Positions 23,022 to 34,632 of a stretch of 64,000 nucleotides of DNA are shown piece after piece (positions within the stretch are counted from its first letter, which is position 1; every line of letters begins with the position of its first letter). The DNA lies in contig OY776123.1 in NCBI GenBank assembly GCA_963675135.1, forward strand, positions 3,722,501-3,786,500, read 5' to 3'. The position numbers and the translations under genes are program-made. Source of the DNA: Galeopsis tetrahit. Its lineage: Eukaryota; Streptophyta; Magnoliopsida; Lamiales; Lamiaceae. Under the pieces are notes generated by a model that saw nothing but the letters and a program-made list of their open reading frames with translations, ran no database searches and was not told where the DNA came from.

Positions 23022-23637
23022 AAGATAGTACGTACAATGTAATACTATATAAAAACAGCACATATTTTAGAAACATAATTTTTTTGTAAAACGTTTATAT
23101 GTTGTCACGTTGACATGTAATTAAAGTGTTTATTTTAGATATTCTAATGCAACTGAAATTGTTATATTTTATTATCTTATTAATTTTTAGAAAGGTTGTG
23201 TATCAGTGTATTAATTATATTTTTCAATGCCATTAGAGTTTAGGGTAAATATGAGTATGTATTTCACCAATAACTGCAATTGTATATTACATTTAGCATA
23301 ATAAATGTATGTACAATATTATTGGGAAAAAAACTACTGTAAAATGAAATTATTAATAATAATAATAAATACATCTTCTGAACAAATGCAAAAGGAAAGT
23401 GCCAAACTATGTTCCCGCTAGTACAAGCTCGTGGAGGATCTTTTATTAGGATATCATGTTTTGTGTTATCTCAATTTCAGTGATAAAGACCGTACGTATG
23501 AGAAATTTAATTCACATATATATATATTTATTTAGAATATCCATTTAACTCAATTTCGACTCCACCTTTCTTAAATAGAAATACTGCATGCACAATTTTG
23601 CACATAATAAGTTCTTCTCCGCGTAGTATATCTAGGG

Positions 23638-24420
23638 GTGTATATGAGCTTAGTTGGGAGGAGTAGTGTCAAACTCGAACTCAACTCGATTAGAAGATTC
23701 GGAGCTCGAACTCGAGCTCAATTCGAAGAAATTTTGAGCTCGACTCGACATCTTAAATAACATTAATTAAATATTTTTAATTAAAGTATATTTATATAAT
23801 TGGCATATCAAGGGTAAAAGTATATAATTATGTGTAGGGGTGTGCACCGGTCCAAAACCGGATCGGACCGGGACCGAAATCTTCACTATTGCATGAACCG
23901 GAGACCGGACCGTAATTAATCCGGTCCGGGTTTGGACCAGATTTTTTTTTTTTAAGTTTTTTTTTTTCAAGTTTATGGAAGCAAGAAAAATATTGATGAA
24001 TTTGTGTATGAAAATCAAAGTGTTGCTCTTTATTTTAAATCAATCTACGTCAATGTTAATTTTATTTATATTATTATTAATGATCTTTTGACCCTAAAAA
24101 TAAATTAAATATGTTCGTTAAATTATATATTTGAAAAAATGTAATAGATCTAAACAATTTTACATCACATCCTCACCAATTACTTGGTTTTGAAAAATAA
24201 GTGAGAGTGTATTAGTAAAAAAATATTAAAAAATTCCGGTCCAAACCGGTCCGGAAAATTCCGGTCTTAGACCGGACCGAAAAATCGGAATCTAAAATTT
24301 GAAGGACCGGAAACTGCCGGTCCGATTCCGATCTTTTTTCCGGTCCGATCTTATTTTGTGCATTGCGAATTTAATCGAGTCATTCTCGAGCTAAAAAAAA
24401 AAAAAAAAAGAGTAGTTCAT
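23638..24420. mobile_element. GAGCTCG-rich hAT-like MITE, copy 2, interrupted by a CCGGTCC-rich element
   Basis: The outer element begins TAGGGGTGTATATGAGCTTAG and has GAGCTCGAACTCGA words. At 23838 another element starts with TAGGGGTGTGCACCGGTCC, rich in CCGGTCC / GGACCGG words on both sides of an AT-rich core, and ends about 24350. The paralogue at 30685-31070 lacks the second element and continues ATTATGTGAGCTCTATTAGG. Confidence 0.65.
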
Positions 24421-24424
24421 CATG

Positions 24425-26880
24425 AGCCGCCCCCAACTAACTTACACCCTAAAATATATCCCATCCACAAGTGTTTTTATTTTCGCCCTTGGGTGGGACT
24501 ACTAATATTTTTATCAAATAAATTAACATCCATAAAAAAATTACTCCTCAGAGACAGTAGAAAATAATAAATTGGAATAAGCCTATATTCACTCCCTATT
24601 ATATATATATAGTTGAGTAATGGAGATATTTTTTAATGCAAAATGTCAAAGGATACGCCTGAGAAAGCATGCCAATTCTCTCTTTGTCCTCTCCTATACT
24701 TATTTGTAAAATCAATATTACAGCTTGCATGTTATTATCACTAATTAGTTAATTGTAATTCTTGATGGCCACTTGTGGTTGCAAACTTGCAATACTTTTA
24801 ACTATAATTAAAGAATCCAATGTTATTGAGTTCTGCATATCTATTTATTTTCTTGCTAATTCTTTGAGCTTAAAAAAAATATATATAGGAATTAGGATCA
24901 TTCAGAGGTAAAATTCTATTTACTGTGGAAGTCTTTCACAGTTTCACTTGTGTATATAAAAACATAAGTGTTTTACTCGTGTTTAACAGGAGTGGAAAGA
25001 TAAGAAATTGAAAAAATATATTTAAATGGTTAAATTTTGAGTATTATTTATTTTAAATTATAATTGTTGATTATGATTTGACGTGAGAACTCACTAATTT
25101 ACACCAACTAATTTTCAACATTTTTTCTTGGATGATATGTTGTTGGTGAAAGTACGAAATTTTGAAATTAACTATTATATAAATATAAAGAATTATCCCT
25201 TTAAAAAAATTGATTAAGAAAATATGATTGATAGAATTTATTATTTTTTAAATTTTAAATCACATTAAACAAAATAAATAAATAAGTAATGTTTTCCTAA
25301 TCTCACTGTGGAGCATATTGAATATCTATCGCTTTCTGAAAAAATAGATTAATTTAGTCTAAAAATAAATTTCTTGGAAAAATATGAAACAGCCGCACGT
25401 AATGAGTACATGTGGGGCTAAAAGAAAAGAAAAGAAAAGAAAAAAGAATTATATTTGTAGGGATGTAAATCATCTTATCTCCACCACTGAAATTGAAATA
25501 ATCGTATCCTGAAAAGATCCTCCATAGACCCATATGGCACTTTCTTTTTGCCTTTGTTTCCAAATGTAATTATCATTATTTAATTTTTATATTAATTATT
25601 TTAATACATTGTATCTTTTTTTTTTTTTTGACAGATTAATACATTGTATCTCGCACAAGAGAAAATGTGATAGTTCAATTGCACTACTCTATATTTTACC
25701 CTAAGTTATGTTTGATTTGTTAGATTAGCATGGATTAGGCTTGATTGGCAATTTATTCTCGACTAATCAAATGTTTGATTTGACTGATTGTGGCCCGGGT
25801 TTAATGCAATGCCTGCTAATTTTGTACTATTTATCATGCATTTGTGGGACTAATAGTCCTAGGGGAAGGGTGAGTTAATTTGTCCATATTTAAATGCATT
25901 GTAATTTAATTTTTTATTACCTTTTTTTCCTCTGTTTATGTTTCCTAAACTTTTATTTTAAATTCAATTCATTCTCATAATTCAAATTAAATGTAACTTA
26001 AAATTGTGATCACACGATGCTTTAACCACATGTGGAGTCTATAAATTTATAAATCGTATAATAATATACTAGTAGTAAATATGAGTTCTGTCTCATATCT
26101 CCAACAAATTTTTACCTAAAAGATTTTGGTACTATATATGAGCGATAGTAACTATATATATCCACGCCAATTATTTTTGTGAGCTTATTGTCCTAAATTT
26201 CTTTTCTTTTATTTAATCTACCTTTTATTATCATATATGTATCATCTCATATTTTATTTGAGCGATAGTAACTATATCCACGCCAATTATTTTTGTGATA
26301 ATTATGAGCGATAGTAACTATATATCCACGCCAATTATTTTTGTGATAATTTTTTTTTTTTTTTCGAGAAAGAGGGTTCTGGACCTCTGGCTCTGGCTCT
26401 AGCTCTTAATTATTACTATCTGTTAAAACTGAAAACAGATTTTTATATATGGTATTTCTTTAAAATAGTCCCTATATTACTAATAGCGAGTTTAAAATGC
26501 TTATGTGTCGTCTTTATATTGATTTTGCTTACGTGTCGTTCTTATATTAATTTGACTTGATGTGTCGTTATCTCAAAGAGTTACATATTTTGGTAAATAT
26601 GATTTTATTGGTTGATTTTTATATGTGTCATAATTATTGTGTGATTTTTTTTCATATATGAAGATTGTATTGAGTTCATAAAATATAGAAAATTTGACTA
26701 TCACAATATTAATTATAATTAAATAAGTAATTATATTAATATTACTAATTACTTAAAAAAATGAGATACATACATTTTATTTAAAAAGTTACTACTTATT
26801 TTATTCTCTTCTTCTTAGTGTAATCGTCAACATTCTACATAAGGATGACAGCCCTACTTTAATGGGCTAATGCAGTAAAA
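24425..26880. other. Intergenic, part of duplication copy A, with short direct repeats
   Basis: No gene. A 45-bp phrase GAGCGATAGTAACTATATATCC..GCCAATTATTTTTGTGA occurs three times at 26140-26183, 26260-26300 and 26305-26349, and once, diverged, near 33538. A (AAAAG)n tract lies at 25422-25443. Confidence 0.55.
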
Positions 26881-27313
26881 AGCCTAATGGGCTATTGAGC
26901 CCAAGTTTTGTTACGGCAAGCAAAACTTAGCGGCACACATGTATACACATTGGGCATGTTTGATTTATTAGATTAGACAGAATATATATTTTTATCCCTA
27001 TAATTCTCATGTTTGGTTTACTTGAATTTAGCCCAGAATTATAATTGGCTCAAGATTATTTTTTGAGAAAATTATGTTTTTGGTCCCACCAACCACGAGT
27101 TGGTTGGGATTTGACCTCTGGGTTTTGGAATTGGTCCCGCTAGATTTTTTTTTATGCATTTTTTGTCCCGCCGTTAATTTAGCCGTCCAAACTAACAGTC
27201 GTTGCACTTTTGGTCCCACACGATATAAACATATTTCCTCCCCACTGTCTTCTCTGCAAGTGAAGTCATCATCCTTCTCCTCACTACTTTCTGTCATTTC
27301 AACACCCAAACCT

Positions 27314-28459
27314 TCATACTGAAATAGGGGGTTCAATATCCTCAAACAAATTATCAGCAAAATTTAAGGCATCTACTGCATTGGCATCAACATTATGATC
27401 ATCAACACCTAATGTATTGGCCTCATTCTGCTCCAACTCAACACCAACATTCTGTCCTAACTCAACACCTAGATCACCAACATTCTGTCCTAACTCAACA
27501 CCTAAATCACCAACATTTTGTCCTAACTCAACACCCTGATCACCAACATTCTGCTCTAACTCAACACCTATATCACCAACATTTTGCCCTAAATCAGTAT
27601 TATGATCATCACCAACATTTTGCCCTAAATCATCAGTATTATGATCATCACCAACATTCTGCCCTAAATCAGGATTTCTCAAAGTTGCTAGCATCATTCC
27701 AGGCACTTTAGGTAGTTGCACAAAATCAGTATTCAACTCCATTAGTTCATCCTCAGTATAAAACTCCACCTCCCCCAATACTTCATCCTCCTCAGCATGT
27801 GAATTTTCAGTTTTGATTGGTTTCACTGCATCTAACCACAATTTTACTTCTTTATTGATATGCCCATTAAAGCACTGCTTTATATAAAACATACCCTCCA
27901 CTAAATGCATTTTACCATCTCTCCACAATCCATAATACACCTTAGAGCCCACATAACCTAACTGCTCACATAATTTATCCAGATACTCAAAAGAACACCT
28001 TTTACACTCCACAAAATCAAACAAACTTACAATACCTCCAATGTAGTCGAAATTTTCATCCTTTTCAACCAACATTCCTCCATGGAGAAGGTTAATGGTG
28101 TAAAAGTTCTTGAGATAGGGCTTTACACCTGAGGCAAGAAAATCATTACATTATGAGTCTCAAGAATCAGCCAAAAAATAAAATGATGAACAACATTCTT
28201 AAAGAACACCAAAACAGAGCATGCATACATTGTAAACCTTCATTAACCACCAAGAGTTAAAACCACCTTTAACTCCCACAAAAAACACCGCAAAAGCTCC
28301 ACAATAAACCCCCGCAAAATAAAATCACCTTTAAACTCCCATTTAACCTTAAGCACAACACAAACTCAACGAAACTCAACCCAAAGGAAAAAACAGGGTA
28401 TACATATACATACCGTAATCTACTATGTCGTATTTCACTAAGTTCTTCCTCCGCAACAT
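27314..28459 (-). pseudogene. MULE transposase N-terminal fragment (PB1-like domain) with expanded 10-11-aa repeats
   Basis: Deduced exons 28459-28414 (MLRRKNLVKYDIVDYG) and 28128-27314, joined through GT..AG in frame. The first 130 residues resemble the PB1-like domain that opens plant MULE transposases (NLLHGGMLVEKDENFDYIGG, then LCEQLGYVG and a YYGLWRDG). Then follow about nine imperfect repeats of LGQNVGD(L/I)GVE, an acidic tail and a stop at 27314. A frame-shifted continuation (TESSEEKDDDFTCREDSGEE, 27190-27300) looks like the acidic linker of the same protein, suggesting a frameshift or lost splice site. The zinc finger and DDE transposase regions are missing, so it has no transposition activity of its own. 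Confidence 0.65.
27425..27670 (-). repeat. Coding minisatellite, 24-33-bp units
   Basis: Units of CCAACATT(C/T)TG(T/C)CCTAACTCAACACCTA, or with an ATCAGTATTATGATCATCA variant, repeat about nine times in frame within the MULE gene. Confidence 0.85.
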
Positions 28460-28806
28460 TTTACGAGACCACAATCAACTTGAAATTTTTGTTGTTTGAT
28501 GCGAACTAGGGTTAACGAGAGTTTTGAGATTTTTTGGAGAGAAAACTTTGATCAGAATGTTTGGGAATTTTGGCAAAGTGTCGTTTCGTATGAGAGGGGC
28601 AACGGTCTAGGGGTTGACGGCCACGTGCTGCTCACGTGTTAACCCTCCGTTAAGTTTAGACGGAAATTGGGACCAATTTTGCAATAAAATTTTGAGCAGG
28701 ACCAAAATTGCATAAAAGAAAATCTAGCGGGATCAATTCCAAAACCCATAGGTCAAATCCCAACCAACCCATGGTTGGTGGGACCAAAAACGCAATTTTC
28801 TCAATA

Positions 28807-29159
28807 TTTTTCTTAATAATCATGCACTGCGGTGTTTATTGGTCCCAAAGAGAAGTTAGGATAATGCAATCCAAACACAAATAAAACTTATCCCTAAAAA
28901 ACTTCAAAATTCAATCCATCAAAATTTAAACACAAATCTCAATTCAAAAAATAGTGCAATTTTATTTAATCCTATCATACCTTATGTATCCCAAACTGTA
29001 AAATAAATGAGCTCATATAGTAATAAAAAAAAAAAAAAAAAGGTACACTTGTCTATAGTGGATGCATCAAACACCTACAAGAGTCAAAATTACTTTGTAT
29101 CTCTTTCCTCGTTTCCTACTCTTTTCCGTAACAATATTTTTGTTACGTATCTGTGTGTC
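28807..29159. other. Intergenic, no gene recognised
   Basis: AT-rich. The open frame at 29007-29279 is hydrophobic noise overlapping the start of duplication copy B. Confidence 0.4.
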
Positions 29160-29514
29160 AACCTCATTTTCATTTCCTTTGAAGTACGTATATGTTTAAT
29201 GTCGTCTTTGATTATCATTTTGTTCGTACTCATGTTAAATTTCGTTTGCTTCAAGATTGGTGTATTCAACGCATATTAAAGATAATGTATCAAATTTGTC
29301 TCAATCCAAAAATATGAAGATCAGCAAAAATCTAAAAGATAACAAAAACGATTTAATTTGGTCACCAATATATAGTTTCTTGCCAAAAAAATACAAGTGC
29401 AAATAAAATATTTTCTCTATCAATGACTATATATAATAATTGTTTAATTTAATGCATGTTTAAAACCCAATTTTTATTTTATTTCTCATATAAGATAGTA
29501 CGTACAATACTATT

Positions 29515-29748
29515 TTGGTTTGTTAGATAGGATAAATATATTAGGATTAAATTGAGTGGGATTGCACTGTTCACAAATTAAAATATTGAAATAATTTGTA
29601 TGTTTGGATTGATGGAAAAATAAACTCACCCTCTCACCTAAGATTAATAATCATGCAAATGTGGGAAAAAATGGGAAAATTGACTCGGGCCCAAATAAAT
29701 TCTCGGGCTTTAATTTAGAAAACCAAACAATGGAAAAAGTGGGATAAA
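29515..29748. mobile_element. MITE-like insertion in duplication copy B (about 230 bp)
   Basis: TTTTGGTTTGTTAGATAGGATAA at the left and AAACCAAACAATGGAAAAAGTGGGATA at the right are absent from copy A near 23045. The ends are partly inverse (GGTTTGTT / AACCAAAC). The superfamily is not resolved. Related phrases (TTTGATTTGTTAGATTAG) occur at 25705 and 26950. Confidence 0.55.
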
Positions 29749-30684
29749 AACAGCACATACTTTAGAAACAATTTTTTTTTTTAAAACGTTTTTATGTTGT
29801 CACGTTGAAATGTAATTAAAGTGTGTATTTTAAATATTCTTCTTTTTTTTTTGAACCAATTTTAGATATTTTAGATATTCTAATGTAACTGAAATTATTA
29901 CATTTTATAGTCTTATTAATTTTTAGAAAGGTTGTGTATTATATTTTTAGTTAATTGGAACTTTGAATTAAATTTCTAGGTACGCCGCCGGTATAAAACA
30001 CAAATAGATAAAATAGCTAGGATGCACTAATTAGGTGTAAAAAAAAAAGGCAATGACAATTGTATGTTACATTCCTCCAGTAACTGCAATTGTATATTAC
30101 ATTTAGCATAGTAAATTTATGTACATTATTGAAAATAAACTACTGTAAAATGAAATTAATAATAATAATACATCTTTGATTGTGAGATTTTGGCGCTTTC
30201 GGATATATTATCAAGGCTTGTTAGAGGGTGATTTCCTCTATTTATTTATTTTCTATTTTTTATATTTGTTGTGTGATCAATATTAAGACACACAGTCATA
30301 CTAGAGCGGCTAGAATGTTCTCGAATTCTCATAAATGGTACGAGCCACCAAACATTGTGGTGAACGTATCGAATGGCGTTTGCTAATAAAATTTGAAATT
30401 CTTTCTTAAAAAAAATAAAAAAAAGTGCCAAACTATATATGTTCCCGATACAAGATCGTGGAGGATCTTTTATTAGGATATGATGTTTTGTGTTATCTCA
30501 ATTTCAGTGATGGAGACCGTACATATATATATAAGAAATTTAATTCATGTTCTATTTTTATTTTTTTAATGAGAATATCCATTTAATTCAATTTCGACGC
30601 ACGTGTTTTCCTCCACCTTTCTTAAATAGAAATATTGCATGTGCAATTTGCACATAAGTTCTTCTCCATGCAGTATATCTAGGG

Positions 30685-31075
30685 GTGTATATGAGTTTAG
30701 TCGAGATGGATAGTGTCAAGCTCGAACTCGATTCAATTAGAAAATTTAAAGGTCGAACCCGATCGAGTTTTTTTTTTTTTTGAACTCGAGCTCGATTCGA
30801 GGAAAAACTTGAAATACTAGAGTTCAACTAGACATCCTACATAACATTATTTAAATATTTTTAATTAAAGTATATTTATATAATTAGCATATTAAGGGTA
30901 AAACTATATAATTATGTGAGCTCTATTAGGCTTGCGAACCTAACGAACCTACTATTGTTGAGATCAAACTTAAGCTTGAGAACGACTCGAACAGCTCGAA
31001 CTCGACTTAATTAAATTCAAATCAATTTAAATTTTTCCAGAGTCGAGTAGCTCGTGAGTTGCCTCAACTCACCTA
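30685..31075. mobile_element. GAGCTCG-rich hAT-like MITE, copy 3
   Basis: Starts TAGGGGTGTATATGAGTTTAG, contains CTCGAACTCGA words on both arms around an AT-rich core, and ends near CTCAACTCACCTACAACCTA. It is the uninterrupted counterpart of 23638-24420. Confidence 0.65.
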
Positions 31076-32283
31076 CAACCTAATATTTTTATCAAATTAA
31101 TTGCCAACAAATTAACATCCATAAAAAAATTACTCTAATAAAGAACGCTTGCAACCTCAAAGACAGTAGAGAGTAATAAATTTCAGTTAATGTCATATAA
31201 ATATTTTATAATATATTACTAATGAATTCAGTTAAGTTTTAATATGTTTCAATAAAAGTTTCATTCATTCCGCTCATTACCTACAAAATAATGTTTATAG
31301 AGTCTATATGCAAACATTTTTTAATTTTTATGTTTTTAATTTTTATATACTACAATCGTTTCATATTGTTCGACGTTATTAGTCTTAATTTTTACTTTAA
31401 AAAATTATCATTTTAGCTATTTTTACAACGTTTCTCCCTAAATTACTCATATTCGATCAAATCCCTACAATTTGTTTTTCATCTCTCTTTCTTGATAATT
31501 GAAGCAAGTTATTTCACACTCTCTTTTATTTTTCTTCATTTTTTTATGATATAATGAATGGTAAATTTGTAAAAAAAAATGTTATTTAATTATACACTAA
31601 TATTTTACTAATACACTTAAAAATTGTTATATAATTATTAAAAATACATAAAGATTAATGGTAATTATTTTTTCTTTTATTTTTTTTATTAAAAAGTTAT
31701 AAAAAAATTATAATTTTTTTTTTGGAAAAATGGGAGGGGGTGGGGAAAGTTTCCCTCAGTCCCTCTATGGAGATATTTGAATGCAAAATGCCAAAGGATA
31801 GGGTTATCTATGGACCAATTTCTTTTTTTCTTTTTTGGGGCAAATTATGGATCAATTTCTATTTTTCTTTTTTGGGGAAAATTATGGACCAATTTCATTT
31901 GTGGCTGAGAAAGCATGTCAAATCTCTCTTTGTCCTCTCCTTCTCTTTCATTAATGCATGCCTATTCTTATAATTTGTAAAATCAATATTACAGCTTGCA
32001 TGTTATTATCACTAATTAGTTAATTGTAATTCTCGATGGCCATTTGTGGTTGCAATACTTTTAACTAAAGAATCCAATGTTATTGCATATCTATTTATTT
32101 TTCTTACTCGTGTAGTTTTTTATGACTATAAGTTTTTATGCAACTAGTAAATAATGTTTCTATTGTTTAATGCATGTTCATTTTTACCATTATCAATATA
32201 CATGTTTGTATATATATATATATAATTAGTTAGTTTAATAGATTAAAAATATAATTGATATATACTTTCTCCTATTTAAAATG
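31076..32283. other. Intergenic AT-rich part of duplication copy B
   Basis: No gene. Contains a short direct repeat TGGACCAATTTCTTTTTTTCTTTTTTGGGG at 31812-31880 (two to three units) and a (TA)n tract at about 32210. Confidence 0.45.
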
Positions 32284-32880
32284 TATGAAACAACGTTCTT
32301 GTAGCGCACGTGATGAGTACATGTGGGGGCTAAAAGAAAATAAAAAAGAATTATATTTGAAGGGATGTAAATCATTCTGTCGATCCCCTGAGGGGATCAC
32401 TGAAATTGAAATAACCTAGCTATGATGTTTTGATTTTTCGCATTTTTAAAATAAAAATTAGGTTTCAATCTTATTTAATATCTTAGAAAAATTATGAAAT
32501 AGCCTCCTTGTAGCGCACGTGACGAGTACATGTGGGGCTAAAAGAAAAGAAAAAAGAATTATATTTGAAGGGATGTAAATCATCTTATCTCCTTTTATCA
32601 CTGAAATTGAAATAACCTAGCTATGATATTTTGATCTTTCACTTTCTTTAAAAAAAAAATTAAATTTCAATCTTAATTAATATCTTAGAAAAATTATGAA
32701 ACAACATCCTTGTAGCGCACGTGATAAGTACATGCGGAGCTAAAAGAAAAGAAAAAAGAATTATATTTGAAGGGATGTAAATCATCTTATCTCCTCTTAC
32801 AACTGAAATTGAAATAACGTGAGACACCGTATCCTAAAAAGATTCTTGCCACTTTCATTTTGCCTTTGTTTCCAAATGTA
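32284..32880. repeat. Triplicated 200-210-bp repeat, each unit with a G-box
   Basis: Three tandem units begin near 32284, 32491 and 32697. Each contains TTGTAGCGCACGTGA followed by GAGTACATG(T/C)GG.GCTAAAAGAAAA and GAATTATATTTGAAGGGATG. The hexamer CACGTG falls at 32307, 32516 and 32718. The single counterpart in copy A (25380-25560) has CACGTA at 25396. Confidence 0.85.
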
Positions 32881-33744
32881 TACATTTATCATTTTTTTAT
32901 TTTTATATTAATTATTTTATTACTCCGTACATCGTATCTCACACAATAGAAAATGAAGAGTTTAAGAGGGAGTGATAGTTACCCATGTTACCGATCTCTC
33001 TATATTTACCCTAAATATGCATTGTAATTTAATTTTCTATTACCCTAAACTTTTTTTAAAATTTAATTCATTCTCATTAATTCATGCTTAACCACGAGAG
33101 TTATTCTATTTCATCACGTCACCTACCTTTTTTGTTTTCGTTAAATTGTACCTGTCCTTTTGTATCTTGTTTCTACTCTTTTGCTATACTTTATTTATTT
33201 ATGTGTTTTTGCTTTCATCCACATCATTTTGTGTTGTTATGGAGCTAAGCCAAAAGATTATTAAGAGATCATTTTAATTTGCTCCTAGTGTATCATTTAT
33301 ATGATCGAACAATTTTATCAATAGAGTTTAAAAGAGGTTAGTGTGAGATATAGTTCTACTTAACATTTGAGTCAAACTTGAGTCTATAAATTTATAAATG
33401 GTATAATAACATTACTAGTAGTAAATTTAATTTCATCTCATATATGAAACATCTCCAACAAATTTTTGCCTAAAAGATTTTGGTACTCATATTTACTTAT
33501 ATATGATTTCGTCTCATATTTTTGCAAAAATAATTTGAGCGATGGTAACTATATATCCAAGTCAATTATTTTTATGATAAAAATTTGTATGAGACGGTGG
33601 TGTATATTCATATGAAAATGTTATAATATTAGTTTATAAAAGTGATAGGTATCACTGTCCAAACTTAACTTAATAAGTCTAATTTTATTTTTACCCCATC
33701 CAAACTTAATAATATTATTTATTCCTCTTCTCGGTTGCTTTTAA

Positions 33745-33985
33745 TTGTGGGTTGGTCTGTTATGGACTCGAGTCCATGTTGCACTTTTCAGTTTTACTGA
33801 CTTACACTTTTTAGTAAATGGTGTTGCACTTTTCAATTATTAAATTGTATAATAATATTTTTTAGTTATAGTGACTTACACTTTTTAGTAATATTGTGTC
33901 AGTTTAATAACTTACATTTTTCTTTAGATTAGGGTGCACAACATGCACTCGAGTGCATAATAGACTTTACCTTTAATGTTGTTGC
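33745..33985. mobile_element. Foldback MITE with ACTCGAGT ends, copy 1
   Basis: Left end GGTTGGTCTGTTATGGACTCGAGTCCATG and right end ACATGCACTCGAGTGCATAATAGACTTTACC bracket inverted CTTACACTTTTTAGTAA words. A closer palindrome of the same family lies at 59221-59512. It lies 250-500 bp upstream of solo ACT copy 3. Confidence 0.7.
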
Positions 33986-34237
33986 ATTTTCAACTTATAA
34001 AAGTGATTTTGGTTCTAAAATTAAAAATAAAAACCGAAAAACAAAATGAGGCAGGGAATTGAAGGACCAACTCACTAATGGCGGAGGACCATGCATCGTT
34101 TTCAACCTAGGCTGGTTTCCAAAGAGATCACGTTTTCTTCATTAATTATATTATTTGTCACCAAGAGGAGTTGCATGTGTATTTAATTGGACATACTCAT
34201 ACCATCAACTTCATTCAACAACCAACTCAAAGAGCTG

Positions 34238-34632
34238 ATGAGTGTAATGGAGCTGGATGAGGTTTCTTCCCCGCCGGAAATCGAGGTCCGAATAAGCGGC
34301 GAAAACGTGCTCATCAAGATCGTGTGTGAGAAACGTAAAGGTGTTCTTGTCAAAATACTTGAGCAAGTTGAGACTATGAATATGAGTGTGGTTAGTGCGA
34401 GTTTAACTCATGTTGGGGTTTTCACTCTGCTTGATAATATTGTACTTAATGCTCAGGTAATTACCTTCTAATTCCATCCCTTTTTATTTTAATTACAGTA
34501 TGTTTTTTCAGATTAAAATTCATGTGCATATAACATATATAGATGGACAAAGAAAAGAAGCCTGCAGCTACCAAAGATGGTATCGTCACAGCTCTTCGTT
34601 CAATTCTGCTCCACACTGCAGCTGAGAATTAA
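34238..34632 (+). CDS. Solo ACT-like domain protein derived from bHLH IVa, copy 3 (102 aa)
   Basis: Deduced exons 34238-34456 and 34543-34632, phase 0 at LNAQ|MDKEKK. The protein starts MSVMELDEVSSPPEIEVRIS (a second ATG follows three codons later), continues IKIVCEKRKGVLVKILEQVE and ends TKDGIVTALRSILLHTAAEN. It is almost the same as the 20.5-kb copy but on the opposite strand. Splice sites (CTCAG|GTAATT, ATATAG|ATG) are good. The open frame extends upstream to 34187 without an ATG and reads NNQLKELMS, possibly a trace of bHLH helix 2. No DNA-binding region. Inference: a microProtein-type dimerisation partner; the alternative is a non-functional gene fragment. The good frame, start and intron in both diverged copies favour function. 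Confidence 0.6.

Larger units (their letters stand above)
22205..26350. repeat. Segmental duplication, copy A
   Basis: Collinear, same-strand similarity with 29160-33600. Anchors: 22205-22551 with 29160-29508; 23022-23170 with 29500-29900; 23395-23835 with 30422-30920; 24640-24850 with 31785-32100; 25370-25570 with 32284-32880; 26030-26180 with 33370-33590. The copies differ by many small changes and by separate transposon insertions, so the duplication is not recent. No gene lies in the segment. Confidence 0.75.
27061..28806. mobile_element. Mutator-like element (MULE) with long terminal inverted repeats
   Basis: Left end TTGAGAAAATTATGTTTTTGGTCCCACCAACCA (split: key words GAGAAAATT, GGTCCCACCAACCA) is matched by the inverse at the right end, over roughly 110-150 bp, including GGTTTTGGAATTG.TCCCGCTAGATTTT. 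It carries a two-exon gene with the N-terminal part of a MULE transposase (next entry). No MULE catalytic domain is present, so it is non-autonomous. A clean 9-bp target duplication was not found. Two CACGTG hexamers lie at 28622 and 28633. Confidence 0.8.
29160..33600. repeat. Segmental duplication, copy B
   Basis: Same-strand partner of 22205-26350. It lacks the 470-bp MITE and the CCGGTCC-rich insertion of copy A. It has its own 230-bp insertion at about 29515-29748, where copy A reads straight through as ACTATATAAAAACAGCAC, and a triplicated block at 32284-32880 that is single in copy A. Confidence 0.75.

Noticed and set aside
27425..27670. CRISPR-like repeat array
   Set aside because: The units are contiguous imperfect coding repeats without spacers, in a plant MULE gene.
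27056..28811. 9-bp target duplication of the MULE
   Set aside because: The flanks TTATTTTTT and AATATTTTT match only in the T run, so no duplication is claimed.
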